DNA of 37,322 bases from Clostridia bacterium. Lineage in GTDB: Bacteria; Bacillota; DTU025. The notes under the pieces were generated by a model, which was given only the letters and a program-made list of their open reading frames with translations, made no database searches and was not told the origin of the DNA. The stretch spans positions 1 to 37,322 of the forward strand of contig JAYFQW010000063.1 in the NCBI GenBank assembly GCA_034926675.1, given 5' to 3'. A program made the position numbers and the translations under genes. Below, one piece after another: positions 25,139 through 34,233 of the stretch (its first letter is position 1; each line of letters starts with the position of its first letter).

Positions 25139-25145
25139 CCTTTGG

Positions 25146-25949
25146 TCATTTCCCCGCGATGGCCGCAAGCTCTTTCCTCGCTGCCGCCTGGTCATCAAGG
25201 GCGCCCTGAGGGTCCTCAATGTCAGGCGCCATCATGAGGAGCGTGTTCAGGATTTCCCTGGCTTCCCGGTATTCCTTCACAGCAATCAGGCACCTTGCCA
25301 GAGTGAGCTGGTGAGCAGATGGCTCCGAGTCGAGCCTCATCGCGGTCCTTGCCTCTTCGAGCGCTTTCTGGCGGTTGCCGATGGACAGCGGAGGCCCTGG
25401 CAACTGCCTGTACAGCTCCGCCAATACTCTGTGGGCATCTGCTCGATCCGGATTCAGAGCAATGCAGCGTTCCAGAGCTTCTCTCATGGGCTTCGCCATG
25501 AACAAGCTCTGCAGAATCCCCTTCGCAGTGCCGGTCTCACCAATAGATGAAGCAAGCCAGTAGAAGGCATTATCGTTCCTGGGGTCCGCCTCAGTGCCGT
25601 TCTTGGCCGCGCTCTTTGCCTTCTCAAACCACTCGATCCGACCTTTTCGGTCATCCTTCGCGAGCCCACAACCCTTCCACCAGTAGGCCCTTGCGAGCCT
25701 CCACAACACCTCGGCATCCATTGGGGACTCCCGGTCCGTTTCCTCAAGCATGGTGATCAGCTGGTCAGCTTCCTTTGGATCTGTTCTCTTCGTCCAGCGC
25801 AGATCTGCCGCGGCAATCGCCTCGTCCGGGGCAGCCGTTGCCAGTGAATGGAGGGGCGCGATGATGATCAGCATCAGCGCTATCATACCGACAACGATGG
25901 CAGCACGGGCTGCCCTGGGGATGGCTGTCTTCTCGGCCACGGTCAACAT
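25146..25949 (-). CDS. Membrane-anchored or secreted TPR-repeat protein
   Basis: A 267-residue protein with an N-terminal hydrophobic segment (AAIVVGMIALMLIIIAPL) followed by Ala-rich sequence (SLATAAPDEAIAAA) that could be a signal-peptide cleavage region or an anchor. The rest is helical with TPR-like repeats: AEVLWRLARAYWWKG, NDNAFYWLASSIGETG, ADAHRVLAELYRQL, and EPSAHQLTLARCLIAVKEYREAREILNTLLMMAP. The overall form resembles the extracytoplasmic TPR proteins seen with transport or envelope genes. The ATG at 25949 has AGGAGG 11 nt upstream; a GTG at 25961 overlaps the Shine-Dalgarno itself. It follows the Gdt1-like gene (stop 15 nt upstream) and precedes rimO by 7 nt. Function is not known; scaffolding outside the membrane is the plain reading. 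Confidence 0.82.
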   Translation of the reverse strand: MLTVAEKTAIPRAARAAIVVGMIALMLIIIAPLHSLATAAPDEAIAAADLRWTKRTDPKEADQLITMLEETDRESPMDAEVLWRLARAYWWKGCGLAKDDRKGRIEWFEKAKSAAKNGTEADPRNDNAFYWLASSIGETGTAKGILQSLFMAKPMREALERCIALNPDRADAHRVLAELYRQLPGPPLSIGNRQKALEEARTAMRLDSEPSAHQLTLARCLIAVKEYREAREILNTLLMMAPDIEDPQGALDDQAAARKELAAIAGK

Positions 25950-25964
25950 GATTGCCCACACCTC

Positions 25965-26234
25965 CTAAAATTTCCCTATGAGCAACAGGACACCGAGCAC
26001 CACAAAGCCTGAACCTGCGGCCACCCGCACCCACGAAGCAGGGACGTACCTGGCCACCAGACCTCCGGCCAGCACTCCAACTAGGGACGCCACTACCAGA
26101 GCAGCAGCCGATCCCACGAACACCGCCCAGGGCGACTTCCCCTCCGCCACAAGCATCATCGTGGCAAGCTGGGTCTTATCCCCGAGTTCGGCAAGGAAAA
26201 CGCAGATGAACGTCGACATGGCTACCTTAAACAC
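25965..26234 (-). CDS. Half-size Gdt1/TMEM165-like (UPF0016) membrane transporter
   Basis: An 89-residue protein with three hydrophobic segments and one copy of the family hallmark ELGDKTQ (E16-Q22) in the first. UPF0016 proteins transport Mn2+ or Ca2+ and normally contain two such repeats in about 200 residues; single-repeat versions are thought to act as homo- or heterodimers. Only one is seen here, so a homodimer, or a partner elsewhere in the genome, is needed. The start is GTG at 26234 with AGGAG 8 nt upstream, overlapping the end of the GNAT gene by 13 nt. The TPR gene follows. A Mn2+ export role is inferred from the family. No yybP-ykoY riboswitch can exist directly upstream because the start lies inside the preceding gene. 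Confidence 0.85.
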   Translation of the reverse strand: MFKVAMSTFICVFLAELGDKTQLATMMLVAEGKSPWAVFVGSAAALVVASLVGVLAGGLVARYVPASWVRVAAGSGFVVLGVLLLIGKF

Positions 26235-27118
26235 AGCACCATCTCCTGTTGCAGAAGGGTCAGCGCAAATCCAGTCGCCCGAAGCGCTTTCTCCTGATAC
26301 CCTCCCAGAGGCATGTTGAAGGCACGAGAAGCGGTGGATCGCGTCTCTTCATCGATTCTTGCGATCAGCATCTCGCCTATGCTCTCCCGTTCATCCGAGG
26401 TGAACTGCGGGGACACGGCGAAGTCTACAAGGTAAAGCCCCTGAAGCGTATCTCCGAAAAGCACATATCCGCACGGAGCAGAACCGCAGCTCGCCACGTA
26501 GGCTGAGAACTTGGGGGAGAGCCTGCCTAAGGACACTACCTCATTCTGCCAGCAGGGCCTCACTTCGTTGAACACCATCGACATGGGCAGAACGTCTCGG
26601 CTCCTCGCGGAGCTGAGTATGACATCGATTGCTCCCCGCTCCGGCACAGCAATGGGCGGCGGAAGCCCATCCCGGTTCCACATGCCAAGGGTCCGCACTT
26701 GAACAAAACCCAGCTTGCGGTAGAGTGCCTCTGCACGGAAATTGCGGTCCACCTCATCAAGCTGCAGGGAACTGAGCTTGAGCGTTCTGGCCTGGTAGAT
26801 CGCTCTCCGCATAAGCAACTCGCCGAGGCCGCGCCCTTGATAGACCAAGCGAACTCCCATGCCGCAGATGTAGCCGCGCTCTCCGCGAATTGCCAGGAAA
26901 ACGACGCCAACAGGGTACTGACCTGAACTGACGATGAACGAATTCTCCACGGAAATGTCTTCCCTATCAATCAGGTTCATCAGGCGATCGGGAGTCACGT
27001 GCGTATCAACATAGTACTGGCTGTACGCATCGTTGAATAGATCAACCAGAGCATCCATCTCAATGGCGGATGCTGGAGTGATCCAGTATTCCACACCTTT
27101 CGCCCAGGCCTTCTCCAC
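26222..27118 (-). CDS. GNAT acetyltransferase with a second, degenerate GNAT-like half
   Basis: A 298-residue protein. The N-terminal half (about 12-150) is a normal GNAT domain: acetyl-CoA binding motif YQGRGLGE (94-99 core) preceded by CGMGVRLV, followed by LQLDEVDRNFRAEALYRKLGFVQV. The C-terminal half (about 165-298) repeats the GNAT-like outline (GYVLFGDTLQGLYLVDFAV, IGEMLIARIDEE, LGGYQEKALRATGF) but lacks the Q/RxxGxG motif, so it is probably non-catalytic. The start is GTG at 27118, sharing one base with the previous stop (TAGTG), with an AGGGGGG site. It overlaps the Gdt1-like gene by 13 nt. The acceptor substrate cannot be predicted. Confidence 0.85.
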   Translation of the reverse strand: MEKAWAKGVEYWITPASAIEMDALVDLFNDAYSQYYVDTHVTPDRLMNLIDREDISVENSFIVSSGQYPVGVVFLAIRGERGYICGMGVRLVYQGRGLGELLMRRAIYQARTLKLSSLQLDEVDRNFRAEALYRKLGFVQVRTLGMWNRDGLPPPIAVPERGAIDVILSSARSRDVLPMSMVFNEVRPCWQNEVVSLGRLSPKFSAYVASCGSAPCGYVLFGDTLQGLYLVDFAVSPQFTSDERESIGEMLIARIDEETRSTASRAFNMPLGGYQEKALRATGFALTLLQQEMVLCLR

Positions 27119-29268
27119 TAGGATGCCCCCCTCGAACCCAGCTGCTTCAGCGCCTCCAGTGCAGCCTCTTCAATCAGCGATAGGTTCTTCGAGTCAGGCA
27201 AGGAGATCCCGGCTGTGCTCAGTACCCCAAACCTCGCGAGAGCTCGCCCCAGGGCAGCTGACGCGCCAGGATCGCCGAGCGGGTCGAAGCAGACCAATGA
27301 GAGGCCTGCCAGAAGAGGCTCCGATGCAACTGGCTTTGAACCACCATCAAGCACACGCGAGGCGAGTCGATCGAGCCCTCCCCTGATCCTGTCTGGGCTC
27401 ACGCTGTCGGAAAGCACCGCCATGGCCCTCGCATACACTCCCGGGGCGAGCTCCCTCTTGCGCTTGCCACGTTCCACGCTCTCACGCAGCAACACGGCCC
27501 TGAGCTTGTGCGTTGCCAGCGCCTCGCCGAGCCTGGGCTCGGCTTCAATCTCTACGGCCTTGCCCAAGAGAAACACGGCCAGCGATGCCTGCTCATGCGG
27601 AAGCGCCCCCGCCTGAGCCGCTAGCACCAGGCGATGCGCGGTGCAGAGGGCCTGCCCGGAATCAGAGGAGATGTCGATCCCGGCGGGAGGCGTCCACTCC
27701 TGGTCACGTGAGAGGACCCCCTCTGTTGCCCGCCCATGTCCGTCTGCCTCCGGCTGCAGGCACGCTCCATCCTCTTCCGATCCGCCGCCGCCAATCTGCG
27801 GCGCGGCGCACAGTGCGGGCCATTCCGAAAGCTGCCTCTGCACTTCCCGGATGATGCCTCTCAGATACGGGTTCGGCTGCGCCGACTCGCAGGCTTGCGC
27901 GATAAGCTCGGACAGCTGGATATCCACCTGTTCAAGCATGTGTTCCGCCGCCGCCAGAAGAGGCCGAGTCCGACTGCAGATGCCTTCCCTGACCGCCTCG
28001 ATCAGGGCCGACGCTGCCTCCCGTGGGACCAATGATTTCAGCATATTCTCGATTTCATCAGGATCGCCCGCACCATCTACGGTGCGCGTCCAGGGCTGAT
28101 GCAGAGCTGGTCCTGTCTGCTGGCCCTGCCTGCGACTGACTTCAAACTCGTACGCCCCGCCGCGCCACGCGCATTTGACGGCCCATCCGTGTACACATGC
28201 AGCGAATCGAAGCAGACGAGCCGAATCTGGCTCATGATCGTCGAGGGCGCGGGAAGCATCTCCCGAGGCGGCCTCATGTAGTCGATCCGGCGTGCATATG
28301 GCATCGAATCCACCAAAGTCACAGTCGGCTGGCGCCTCCTCGGCGGAAAGCAGCGCCGCGATGAGGCTGCGCACCTGGTTTACGAATATGCGGGCCTCTT
28401 CTCCAATCGCCCCGATCTCCCGAGCCATGGACCGGACCGCCGCCTCATGTGGTGACGCCTCCATGTCGGATGCAGCAGCGTCTAGCGCCCAGAAGCGTGA
28501 GATGATCTCGTCTGCCTGCCCCAGTAGGCGCCCGATCAGCTCGACCGCGTCGCGCTCCATCTCTAGCTCGGCGAGGGCAGCAGCCTCCGCCATCAGGCGC
28601 CATCCGGCGAGGTCCCCGCGGCGCGCAACCTCCGTAATGCATCTGGCAAGCTCATCGCGTTCACAAGCACAGATCAGGCCCTGCATCGCTCTCGCCAGGA
28701 ATTCCGCGTCCGGTTCGGCCGCAAGCCGCAACGACATGGCCTCGGCCCGCGCCCCTGACGCAAGAGACGCCACCGACATCCACTGCGCTATCTCATCGAA
28801 GCCCGGGCCCGGGTTGAGATACGGTTCAAGTCGAGACAGCGCCTCCTCCGGCCTTCCCCCAGCGATCGCAAGGCGAGCCTCGAGAACAGCATGATCCACG
28901 CCAGTCCTCTCTGTTGCTGCGAGAACCGCGGCTATCCCGGCCGCGGTCTCGATTCTGCCCTGTTCTATGCAGCGCTGTGCTCGCCGTGCGATGGCGCCGG
29001 AGGGGCCGAGGCCGAGGCCGAACCTCACTCCCGGAGACCCAAGAGCGGTCGGTGGAAGCTCCACAAGGGCTTCTTGAATGCGGTTCCACTGATTCAGCAC
29101 AGATGCCCCGATCCGTCTTCGGAGGTTGTCGTCGGCACGCTGCTCCCAGTAGGAGAGAAGCTTATCCAGGGCCTTCGGTCCGCGGTGGAAGAATTCGAAA
29201 ACCGTCTCATCAAGCAGCCTTCCCTCAACTCTTGCGAGATCGTCTACGAGGTCCTGAACCGTTCGCAT
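27118..29268 (-). CDS. Large helical protein of unknown family, TPR-like in part
   Basis: A 716-residue protein that I do not recognise. No membrane helix or signal peptide is visible. Residues about 95-240 look like an alpha-solenoid: repeats of Ala/Leu-rich helix pairs such as EARLAIAGGRPEEALSRLE and MQGLICACERDELARCITEV, with TPR-like spacing. A middle part (about 340-400) contains more mixed sequence including Cys residues (DCDFGGFDAIC, CVHGWAVKCAW). A Gly/Ser/Asp-rich linker lies near 490-530, and the last 180 residues are helical again (AVFLLGKAVEIEAEPRLGEAL; ERGKRKRELAPGVYARA). The ATG at 29268 has GGGGGGAG upstream and lies inside the 3' end of the ygiQ-like gene (44-nt overlap); the GNAT gene follows with 1-nt overlap. 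Intact coupling on both sides argues for a real, expressed protein, perhaps a scaffold. Confidence 0.8.
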   Translation of the reverse strand: MRTVQDLVDDLARVEGRLLDETVFEFFHRGPKALDKLLSYWEQRADDNLRRRIGASVLNQWNRIQEALVELPPTALGSPGVRFGLGLGPSGAIARRAQRCIEQGRIETAAGIAAVLAATERTGVDHAVLEARLAIAGGRPEEALSRLEPYLNPGPGFDEIAQWMSVASLASGARAEAMSLRLAAEPDAEFLARAMQGLICACERDELARCITEVARRGDLAGWRLMAEAAALAELEMERDAVELIGRLLGQADEIISRFWALDAAASDMEASPHEAAVRSMAREIGAIGEEARIFVNQVRSLIAALLSAEEAPADCDFGGFDAICTPDRLHEAASGDASRALDDHEPDSARLLRFAACVHGWAVKCAWRGGAYEFEVSRRQGQQTGPALHQPWTRTVDGAGDPDEIENMLKSLVPREAASALIEAVREGICSRTRPLLAAAEHMLEQVDIQLSELIAQACESAQPNPYLRGIIREVQRQLSEWPALCAAPQIGGGGSEEDGACLQPEADGHGRATEGVLSRDQEWTPPAGIDISSDSGQALCTAHRLVLAAQAGALPHEQASLAVFLLGKAVEIEAEPRLGEALATHKLRAVLLRESVERGKRKRELAPGVYARAMAVLSDSVSPDRIRGGLDRLASRVLDGGSKPVASEPLLAGLSLVCFDPLGDPGASAALGRALARFGVLSTAGISLPDSKNLSLIEEAALEALKQLGSRGAS

Positions 29269-31267
29269 GCCGCTCCCCCCTCTCTTCCCTGCTCGACCTG
29301 GGGTTCACACCCCGGCCATCGCGTCCGCGTTCACCTGAACGCGCATCTGCCCTCTCCGCGAGCCTGGCGCCATGCCTCAAGGCTGATTGCTGAGGCTTGC
29401 CTGGCACGCGCGACTTCGGCGCCCGCGTTCGTGAGGCTCGCGGCGCCTCGCGGGAACCCAGCGCGGTGGGGAATGGCCGCCCCACAGCCGCAAACGCCTC
29501 CGCCACAAGCTCCCTGTTCTCTGCCTTGGCTGGCTGCAGCAACGCCCTCTGCATCGCCTTTTCGCGGCCCGTGGCCACGTGGACCGCCTTTCCCGTCCGG
29601 GGATCGAGGCCCGTGTAGTACATGCATGTGGCCTCTGTCATCGGTGTGGGAGTGAAGTCCTGCACCTGCTCTGGAGTGTATCCGAGGGATAGTATGTAGT
29701 CGGCCAGGGCAACTGCATCGGCCAGGGTCGACCCTGGATGTCCGGAGATGAAGTACGGCACCAGATACTGGTCCTTGCCTTTCACCCGGTTCAGCCGCTT
29801 GTACTCCTCAGTGAAAGCCTCGTACACGTCGCACCCAGGCTTGCGCATGAGTGCGAGAACTCTATCCGACACGTGCTCAGGTGCAACTTTGAGCTGTCCG
29901 CTCACATGATGCGCCACAAGCTCGGGAAGAAACCCCCCGGAATCATCGAGCATCGCATAGTCGTATCTCACTCCGGACCGCACAAATACCTTGCGCACTC
30001 CGGGAACAGCTCTTATCTTTCTCAAGGCCCTGATGTACTCGGTATGGTCGCGCAGCAGATTAGGGCACGGCTCGGGGAATAGGCACTCCCGTACCCCGCA
30101 CCTTTCCCCGCGGGCGCAACCAGCCGCATAGAAGTTCGCCGTGGGTCCACCCACATCGTGAATAACTCCCCGGAACCGAGGATCCGAAGCCAAGCGTCTG
30201 GCCTCGCGGACCAGCGATTCAACGCTTCTGCGCTGTATGGCGCCGCCCTGGTGAGCCCATATGGCGCAGAAAGAGCACCCTCCGAGGCAGCCGCGGTGCG
30301 ACGTGATGCTGAACAGCACCTCTTCAAGGGCGGGCACCCCGCCCGCGTCATCGTAGACCCGGCTCCATCTGCGAGTGAACGGCAGTTCATATATCGAATC
30401 CATCTCGGGAGTAGTGAGTGATGCGGATGGGGAGTTCTGAATCACCACACGGTCACCGTGGCGCTGGATGATTCCCCTGGGATGCGGTTTTGCCATCTCG
30501 GCCCGGATCATATCGAATGCTCTAGCGAACGTGGGCTTGTCGGCTATGACCTCTTCGAATGACGGGATCTCAAGCCATGCAGTTCGGGGGCCACGGCCGT
30601 CTGCGTCCGTCTCTCCCAGACCAGGCTCAGGGATCTCCCTGGATACCGCCGCGGTGCCGGAGATTCCCTGAAGATTCCGCTCACCCCCAGAAAGCCTGTC
30701 TGCAATCTCGCACGCGGCCCGTTCGCCCATTCCGTATACTAGCAGATCAGCCTTGGAATCCAGCAGTATCGACCTTCGGACAGCGCCATCCCAGTAGTCG
30801 TAATGGGCGAACCTTCGCAGGCTCGCCTCAAGTCCGCCTATGACAATCGGAACGCCCGGGAAACACTCCCGTAACCGATTGGAGTAGACTATCACCGCCC
30901 GATCGGGCCTGCGCCCCGCTGTTCCTCCCGGGGAGTAGGCATCGATCCGCCTTCTCCTCCCAGTAGGAGTGCGGTTCGCCACCATGGAATCAACGTTGCC
31001 CGCGCTCACCCCGAAGAACAGGGCCGGAGGCGGCATGGCCTCAAAGGCCTCTCTTGATCTCCAGTCGGGTTGGGCGATCACCGCCACCCGATATCCCCTC
31101 GCCTGCAGCAGCCTGCCGAGGAGGGCGACACCGAACGTGGGGTGGTCCACATAGGCATCCCCAGTCACCAGAGTGATGTCTGGACGGTCCCATCCGAGTG
31201 CGTCAAGATCCTCCGTGCTCATCGGCAGGAGATCTTCTCCACTCATCCGATCCACGGCAGTCTCCAT
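29225..31267 (-). CDS. ygiQ: YgiQ-family radical SAM protein
   Basis: A 680-residue protein with the YgiQ layout: an N-terminal cobalamin-binding-like domain (DITLVTGDAYVDHPTFGVALLGRLL, VIGGLEASLRRFAHYDYWD), then the radical SAM core with CxxxCxxC at C327, C331 and C334 (HRGCLGGCSFCAIW), extra cysteines around CARGERCGVRECLFPEPC, and HVSGQLKVAPEHVSD and YFISGHPGSTLADAV. The family is widespread but its reaction is unknown. The last 70 residues are a basic, low-complexity tail rich in R, S and G; its 3' end overlaps the next gene by 44 nt. The ATG at 31267 has GGGG 8 nt upstream; an ATG at 31246 overlapping the preceding stop (ATGA) is an alternative start. Confidence 0.93.
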   Translation of the reverse strand: METAVDRMSGEDLLPMSTEDLDALGWDRPDITLVTGDAYVDHPTFGVALLGRLLQARGYRVAVIAQPDWRSREAFEAMPPPALFFGVSAGNVDSMVANRTPTGRRRRIDAYSPGGTAGRRPDRAVIVYSNRLRECFPGVPIVIGGLEASLRRFAHYDYWDGAVRRSILLDSKADLLVYGMGERAACEIADRLSGGERNLQGISGTAAVSREIPEPGLGETDADGRGPRTAWLEIPSFEEVIADKPTFARAFDMIRAEMAKPHPRGIIQRHGDRVVIQNSPSASLTTPEMDSIYELPFTRRWSRVYDDAGGVPALEEVLFSITSHRGCLGGCSFCAIWAHQGGAIQRRSVESLVREARRLASDPRFRGVIHDVGGPTANFYAAGCARGERCGVRECLFPEPCPNLLRDHTEYIRALRKIRAVPGVRKVFVRSGVRYDYAMLDDSGGFLPELVAHHVSGQLKVAPEHVSDRVLALMRKPGCDVYEAFTEEYKRLNRVKGKDQYLVPYFISGHPGSTLADAVALADYILSLGYTPEQVQDFTPTPMTEATCMYYTGLDPRTGKAVHVATGREKAMQRALLQPAKAENRELVAEAFAAVGRPFPTALGSREAPRASRTRAPKSRVPGKPQQSALRHGARLAERADARSGERGRDGRGVNPRSSREERGERHANGSGPRRRSRKS

Positions 31268-31680
31268 CTGAACAACCCCAACGCCCGCCCTGCATAGTAC
31301 AGGCCGAGGGCGATCACGACTGCAAACAGAAGCACAGTGATGACCCTGACCACGTTTCGGCTCCTTCGATCCCGCGTCTCGCGCTTGGATCTCTCGGTTC
31401 GGCCGGCCCGTTCCCGCTCCAACTGCCTGAGAGCCGCCTTCTCCTCAGCCCGCCGCGATTCGCTGAACTGAGCAATCAGGTCCGCGCCATCGAGTCCGAT
31501 ACAATCGGCGTAGTTGCGAATGAACCCCTTCAGGTAGACCTCGCCGGCGATGACGTCATACTCGCCCTGCTCAATCGCTACGAGATACTTGGTTCGAATC
31601 TTGGTAGCCTCGCTCACCTGTTCAAGGGTGATTCCACGCGCCTCCCGCTCCTCCTTGAGCATCGCCCCTATCTCATCCAA
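31243..31680 (-). CDS. RodZ/YmfM-like membrane protein with N-terminal HTH domain
   Basis: A 145-residue protein. Residues 1-70 form an HTH_25-type helix-turn-helix (LKEEREARGITLEQVSEATKI, IEQGEYDVI, VYLKGFIRNYADCIGLD), the RodZ cytoplasmic domain. A basic linker (RTERSKRETRDRRSRN) and one membrane helix (VVRVITVLLFAVVIALGLYYAG) follow. The outside tail is only about 12 residues, so the beta-rich extracytoplasmic domain of full RodZ is absent. RodZ ties MreB to the elongasome; the short form may still bind MreB. Start: GGAGG is followed by TTG at 31683 and 31680; 31680 has the better spacing (8 nt). The position after ftsK matches ymfM in Bacillus. The end overlaps the ygiQ-like gene by 25 nt. 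Confidence 0.85.
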   Translation of the reverse strand: MDEIGAMLKEEREARGITLEQVSEATKIRTKYLVAIEQGEYDVIAGEVYLKGFIRNYADCIGLDGADLIAQFSESRRAEEKAALRQLERERAGRTERSKRETRDRRSRNVVRVITVLLFAVVIALGLYYAGRALGLFRWRLPWIG

Positions 31681-31707
31681 CAACAGCACCTCCAGTCATC
31701 CCCGCAG

Positions 31708-34206
31708 TCAGCTGCGGCGCCCAAGCGCCTCGCTGAGCTCGTGCTCGCTCATGAACACTTTCCTGGGCTTGCTCCCCTCGTACGGACCGACGATGCCCAG
31801 CACTTCCATGGTGTCGATGAGCCTCGCCGCACGCGCGTAGCCCACCCTGAACCTGCGCTGGACTTTCGATATGGACGCTTCCCCAGTCTGCACCACCAGC
31901 CGCGCTGCCTCAGCGAAAAGCTCATCATCCTCGGCGATCCCCTGTGGGCCTTCCCGTGAAGTCTCGACACTCTGGGCCTCGTAACTGGGCCTGCCTCGCT
32001 TGCGAAGGTAGTCAACCAGGGCAGCCACCTCCTCGTCGGAGATGAAGGCGCCCTGCACACGAATTGGCTTCGGGAGACCAACGGGATGAAACAGCATATC
32101 CCCCTTGCCCAGAAGCCGCTCTGCTCCAGCAGTGTCGAGGATAATCCGAGAGTCAATCCCGGATGAGACGGCAAACGCTATTCTGGAAGGTATGTTCGCC
32201 TTGATTATGCCCGTAATTATGTCGACAGATGGCCTCTGAGTAGCGATTATCAGGTGAATTCCGGCGGCCCTGGCCATGAAGGCGAGGCGCGCAATTGCCT
32301 CCTCCACCTCTCCCTGAGCTATCATCATCAGGTCCGCCAGCTCGTCGACGATCACCACGATATATGGGAGCGGCCGCGTGGCCGGCCTCTCGTTCGCAGC
32401 ACCGGATCCGCCATCGGAGGCGGTCAGGCCCTGCCTATCCTCATCAGGCTCGGCATCAGCCCCACTAGCGCCGTCCGAATCGAACAGGAATTGATCGATT
32501 GTTCCCTTGGCCGCCATGTCGTTGTACTGGGCGATATTGCGCGCTCCTGCGAGCTGGAAAAGGCGATATCTGTTCTCCATCTCCTCCACCACCCATCTGA
32601 GGTAGCCAGAGGCCTTCTTGGGGTCGGTGACCACAGGCGCGAGGAGATGCGGTATGCCGTCGTAAACCGACAGTTCCACCCGCTTAGGGTCTATCATGAG
32701 AAGCCTTACTTCTTCGGGAGTGGCCTTGAACAGCAGGCTGCATATGATCGAGTTCAAACAGACGCTCTTCCCTGATCCGGTGGCTCCGGCGACCAGGAGG
32801 TGCAGGATATCCGCCAGATCCGACACGACCGGCGTGCCCGCTATGTCCTTGCCGAGGGCCATAGTAAGCCGGGAACTGGCATCCTGGAACTCCTTGGATT
32901 CAAGGACCTCGCGGAACAGCACGAAGGCCTTCTCTTTGTTGGGAACCTCGATTCCAACAGCCGCCTTGCCAGGGATGGGCGCCTCAATTCGGACCCCTGC
33001 CGAGGCAAAGGCCAATGCCAGATCGTCGGCGAGGTTGACTATCTTCGAGACCTTGACCCCGACGCCAGGCTGCACCTCGAACCTGGTAACCACCGGACCC
33101 CGGCTAAACGCTGCCACCTTGGCCTGCACTCCGAAACTGGCTAGCGTTTCCTCAAGAATTACTCCCTGAGCACCCGGATCCTCTGCATCTGCGCGCCCTC
33201 TCCGCTTCGCGGGCGCGTGGAGGAGACTGGTGGGCGGAAGCTCCGTCAGCTGGGAATCATCGATCAGCTTCAGCTGTCGGAGCGGCCCCGAAGCGGAAAT
33301 CGCAGTTTCTATGTCAGGCCCACTCCGGGCATCGGGATGAGCAGACGAAGCCGTCCGGATCGGCGCCCCATTGTCACTGGGCATTCCGCTGGGCACAGCG
33401 GCCTGCGCAACACTCTCTGCCGTGCTCGGGGCTGGATCCTTCGGCGCTAGGCCGGCGACGCCGCCCGAGATCGACTTGCCGGACGCATGATCGGCGCTGC
33501 ACAGTCCGGGCCTCTCCTCAAAGATGTTGATGACGATATAGTCGAACCCCATCCTGATTCCGTGGAACACGAGGCAAATAAGGCCCCATGCCATTCTGAC
33601 GATCCAGGATGCCGACACAGCGAGGGGAATGTTGGCCGCCACTCCAAGGCCGGCTGCTCCTAACGCGATGACGGCTATCCAGGATCCGGTGAGCCCGAAC
33701 AGCCTGAGCATAGCCCACGCAGCCCCGGCGCCGAGTGCGCCTCCGCCCAGTCGACCTGGCGCTTCCGCAGTTCCTCCGGCGACCCCCTGAACATACTGCA
33801 CAAACCCCATGTGCAGCCCAGAATCGCCTCTGGCGTTCATCTCGAACGCGACCACCACTGCAGATGCCGCAGCGAGAAGCCCGATCAACCTAATGGACAC
33901 TACGTATCCGGTTCTCCGTGCGAGCATCAGAAGGCCGGTCACTGCGGCAAGCAGCGGCACCGCGTACGAGCCGCGCCCGAACGCTGAAACAAGGGCATTC
34001 GCTGCCATACCGCCAACGTACCCGGCGGGGCCGCGCGCGAGGGAAACCAGGGAAATGCCTGCGGCCGCCAGAAGGAATATACCACCCAGCTCAGCCTGGA
34101 GGTCGCCTCCAAACGGCCTGCTGCATCTTGCCCGCTCGCGTTTCCGCCGTGGGCCAGCAGACGAGGCAGTTCTGGTAGGGCGCCGGACTGAGCGCTGTGA
34201 AGCCAA
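31708..34206 (-). CDS. ftsK: DNA translocase FtsK/SpoIIIE
   Basis: An 832-residue DNA pump that clears chromosomes from the division or sporulation septum. The N-terminus has a basic stretch then four to five membrane helices (about 40-220). A Pro/Ala/Ser linker precedes the motor. Motor motifs: [22 protein letters not shown], Walker A GATGSGKS (474-481), [20 protein letters not shown], Walker [10 protein letters not shown] (617-625) and [14 protein letters not shown]. The C-terminal gamma winged helix ([34 protein letters not shown]) that reads polar DNA sequences is complete. An acidic, Gly/Ser-rich insert of about 40 residues lies just before Walker B. The TTG at 34206 has GAGG 9 nt upstream. 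Division and sporulation forms cannot be separated from the sequence alone. It follows uppP after 27 nt. Confidence 0.96.
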   Translation of the reverse strand: MASQRSVRRPTRTASSAGPRRKRERARCSRPFGGDLQAELGGIFLLAAAGISLVSLARGPAGYVGGMAANALVSAFGRGSYAVPLLAAVTGLLMLARRTGYVVSIRLIGLLAAASAVVVAFEMNARGDSGLHMGFVQYVQGVAGGTAEAPGRLGGGALGAGAAWAMLRLFGLTGSWIAVIALGAAGLGVAANIPLAVSASWIVRMAWGLICLVFHGIRMGFDYIVINIFEERPGLCSADHASGKSISGGVAGLAPKDPAPSTAESVAQAAVPSGMPSDNGAPIRTASSAHPDARSGPDIETAISASGPLRQLKLIDDSQLTELPPTSLLHAPAKRRGRADAEDPGAQGVILEETLASFGVQAKVAAFSRGPVVTRFEVQPGVGVKVSKIVNLADDLALAFASAGVRIEAPIPGKAAVGIEVPNKEKAFVLFREVLESKEFQDASSRLTMALGKDIAGTPVVSDLADILHLLVAGATGSGKSVCLNSIICSLLFKATPEEVRLLMIDPKRVELSVYDGIPHLLAPVVTDPKKASGYLRWVVEEMENRYRLFQLAGARNIAQYNDMAAKGTIDQFLFDSDGASGADAEPDEDRQGLTASDGGSGAANERPATRPLPYIVVIVDELADLMMIAQGEVEEAIARLAFMARAAGIHLIIATQRPSVDIITGIIKANIPSRIAFAVSSGIDSRIILDTAGAERLLGKGDMLFHPVGLPKPIRVQGAFISDEEVAALVDYLRKRGRPSYEAQSVETSREGPQGIAEDDELFAEAARLVVQTGEASISKVQRRFRVGYARAARLIDTMEVLGIVGPYEGSKPRKVFMSEHELSEALGRRS

Positions 34207-34233
34207 ATCATCTCACCTCATCGGAGGTCAATT

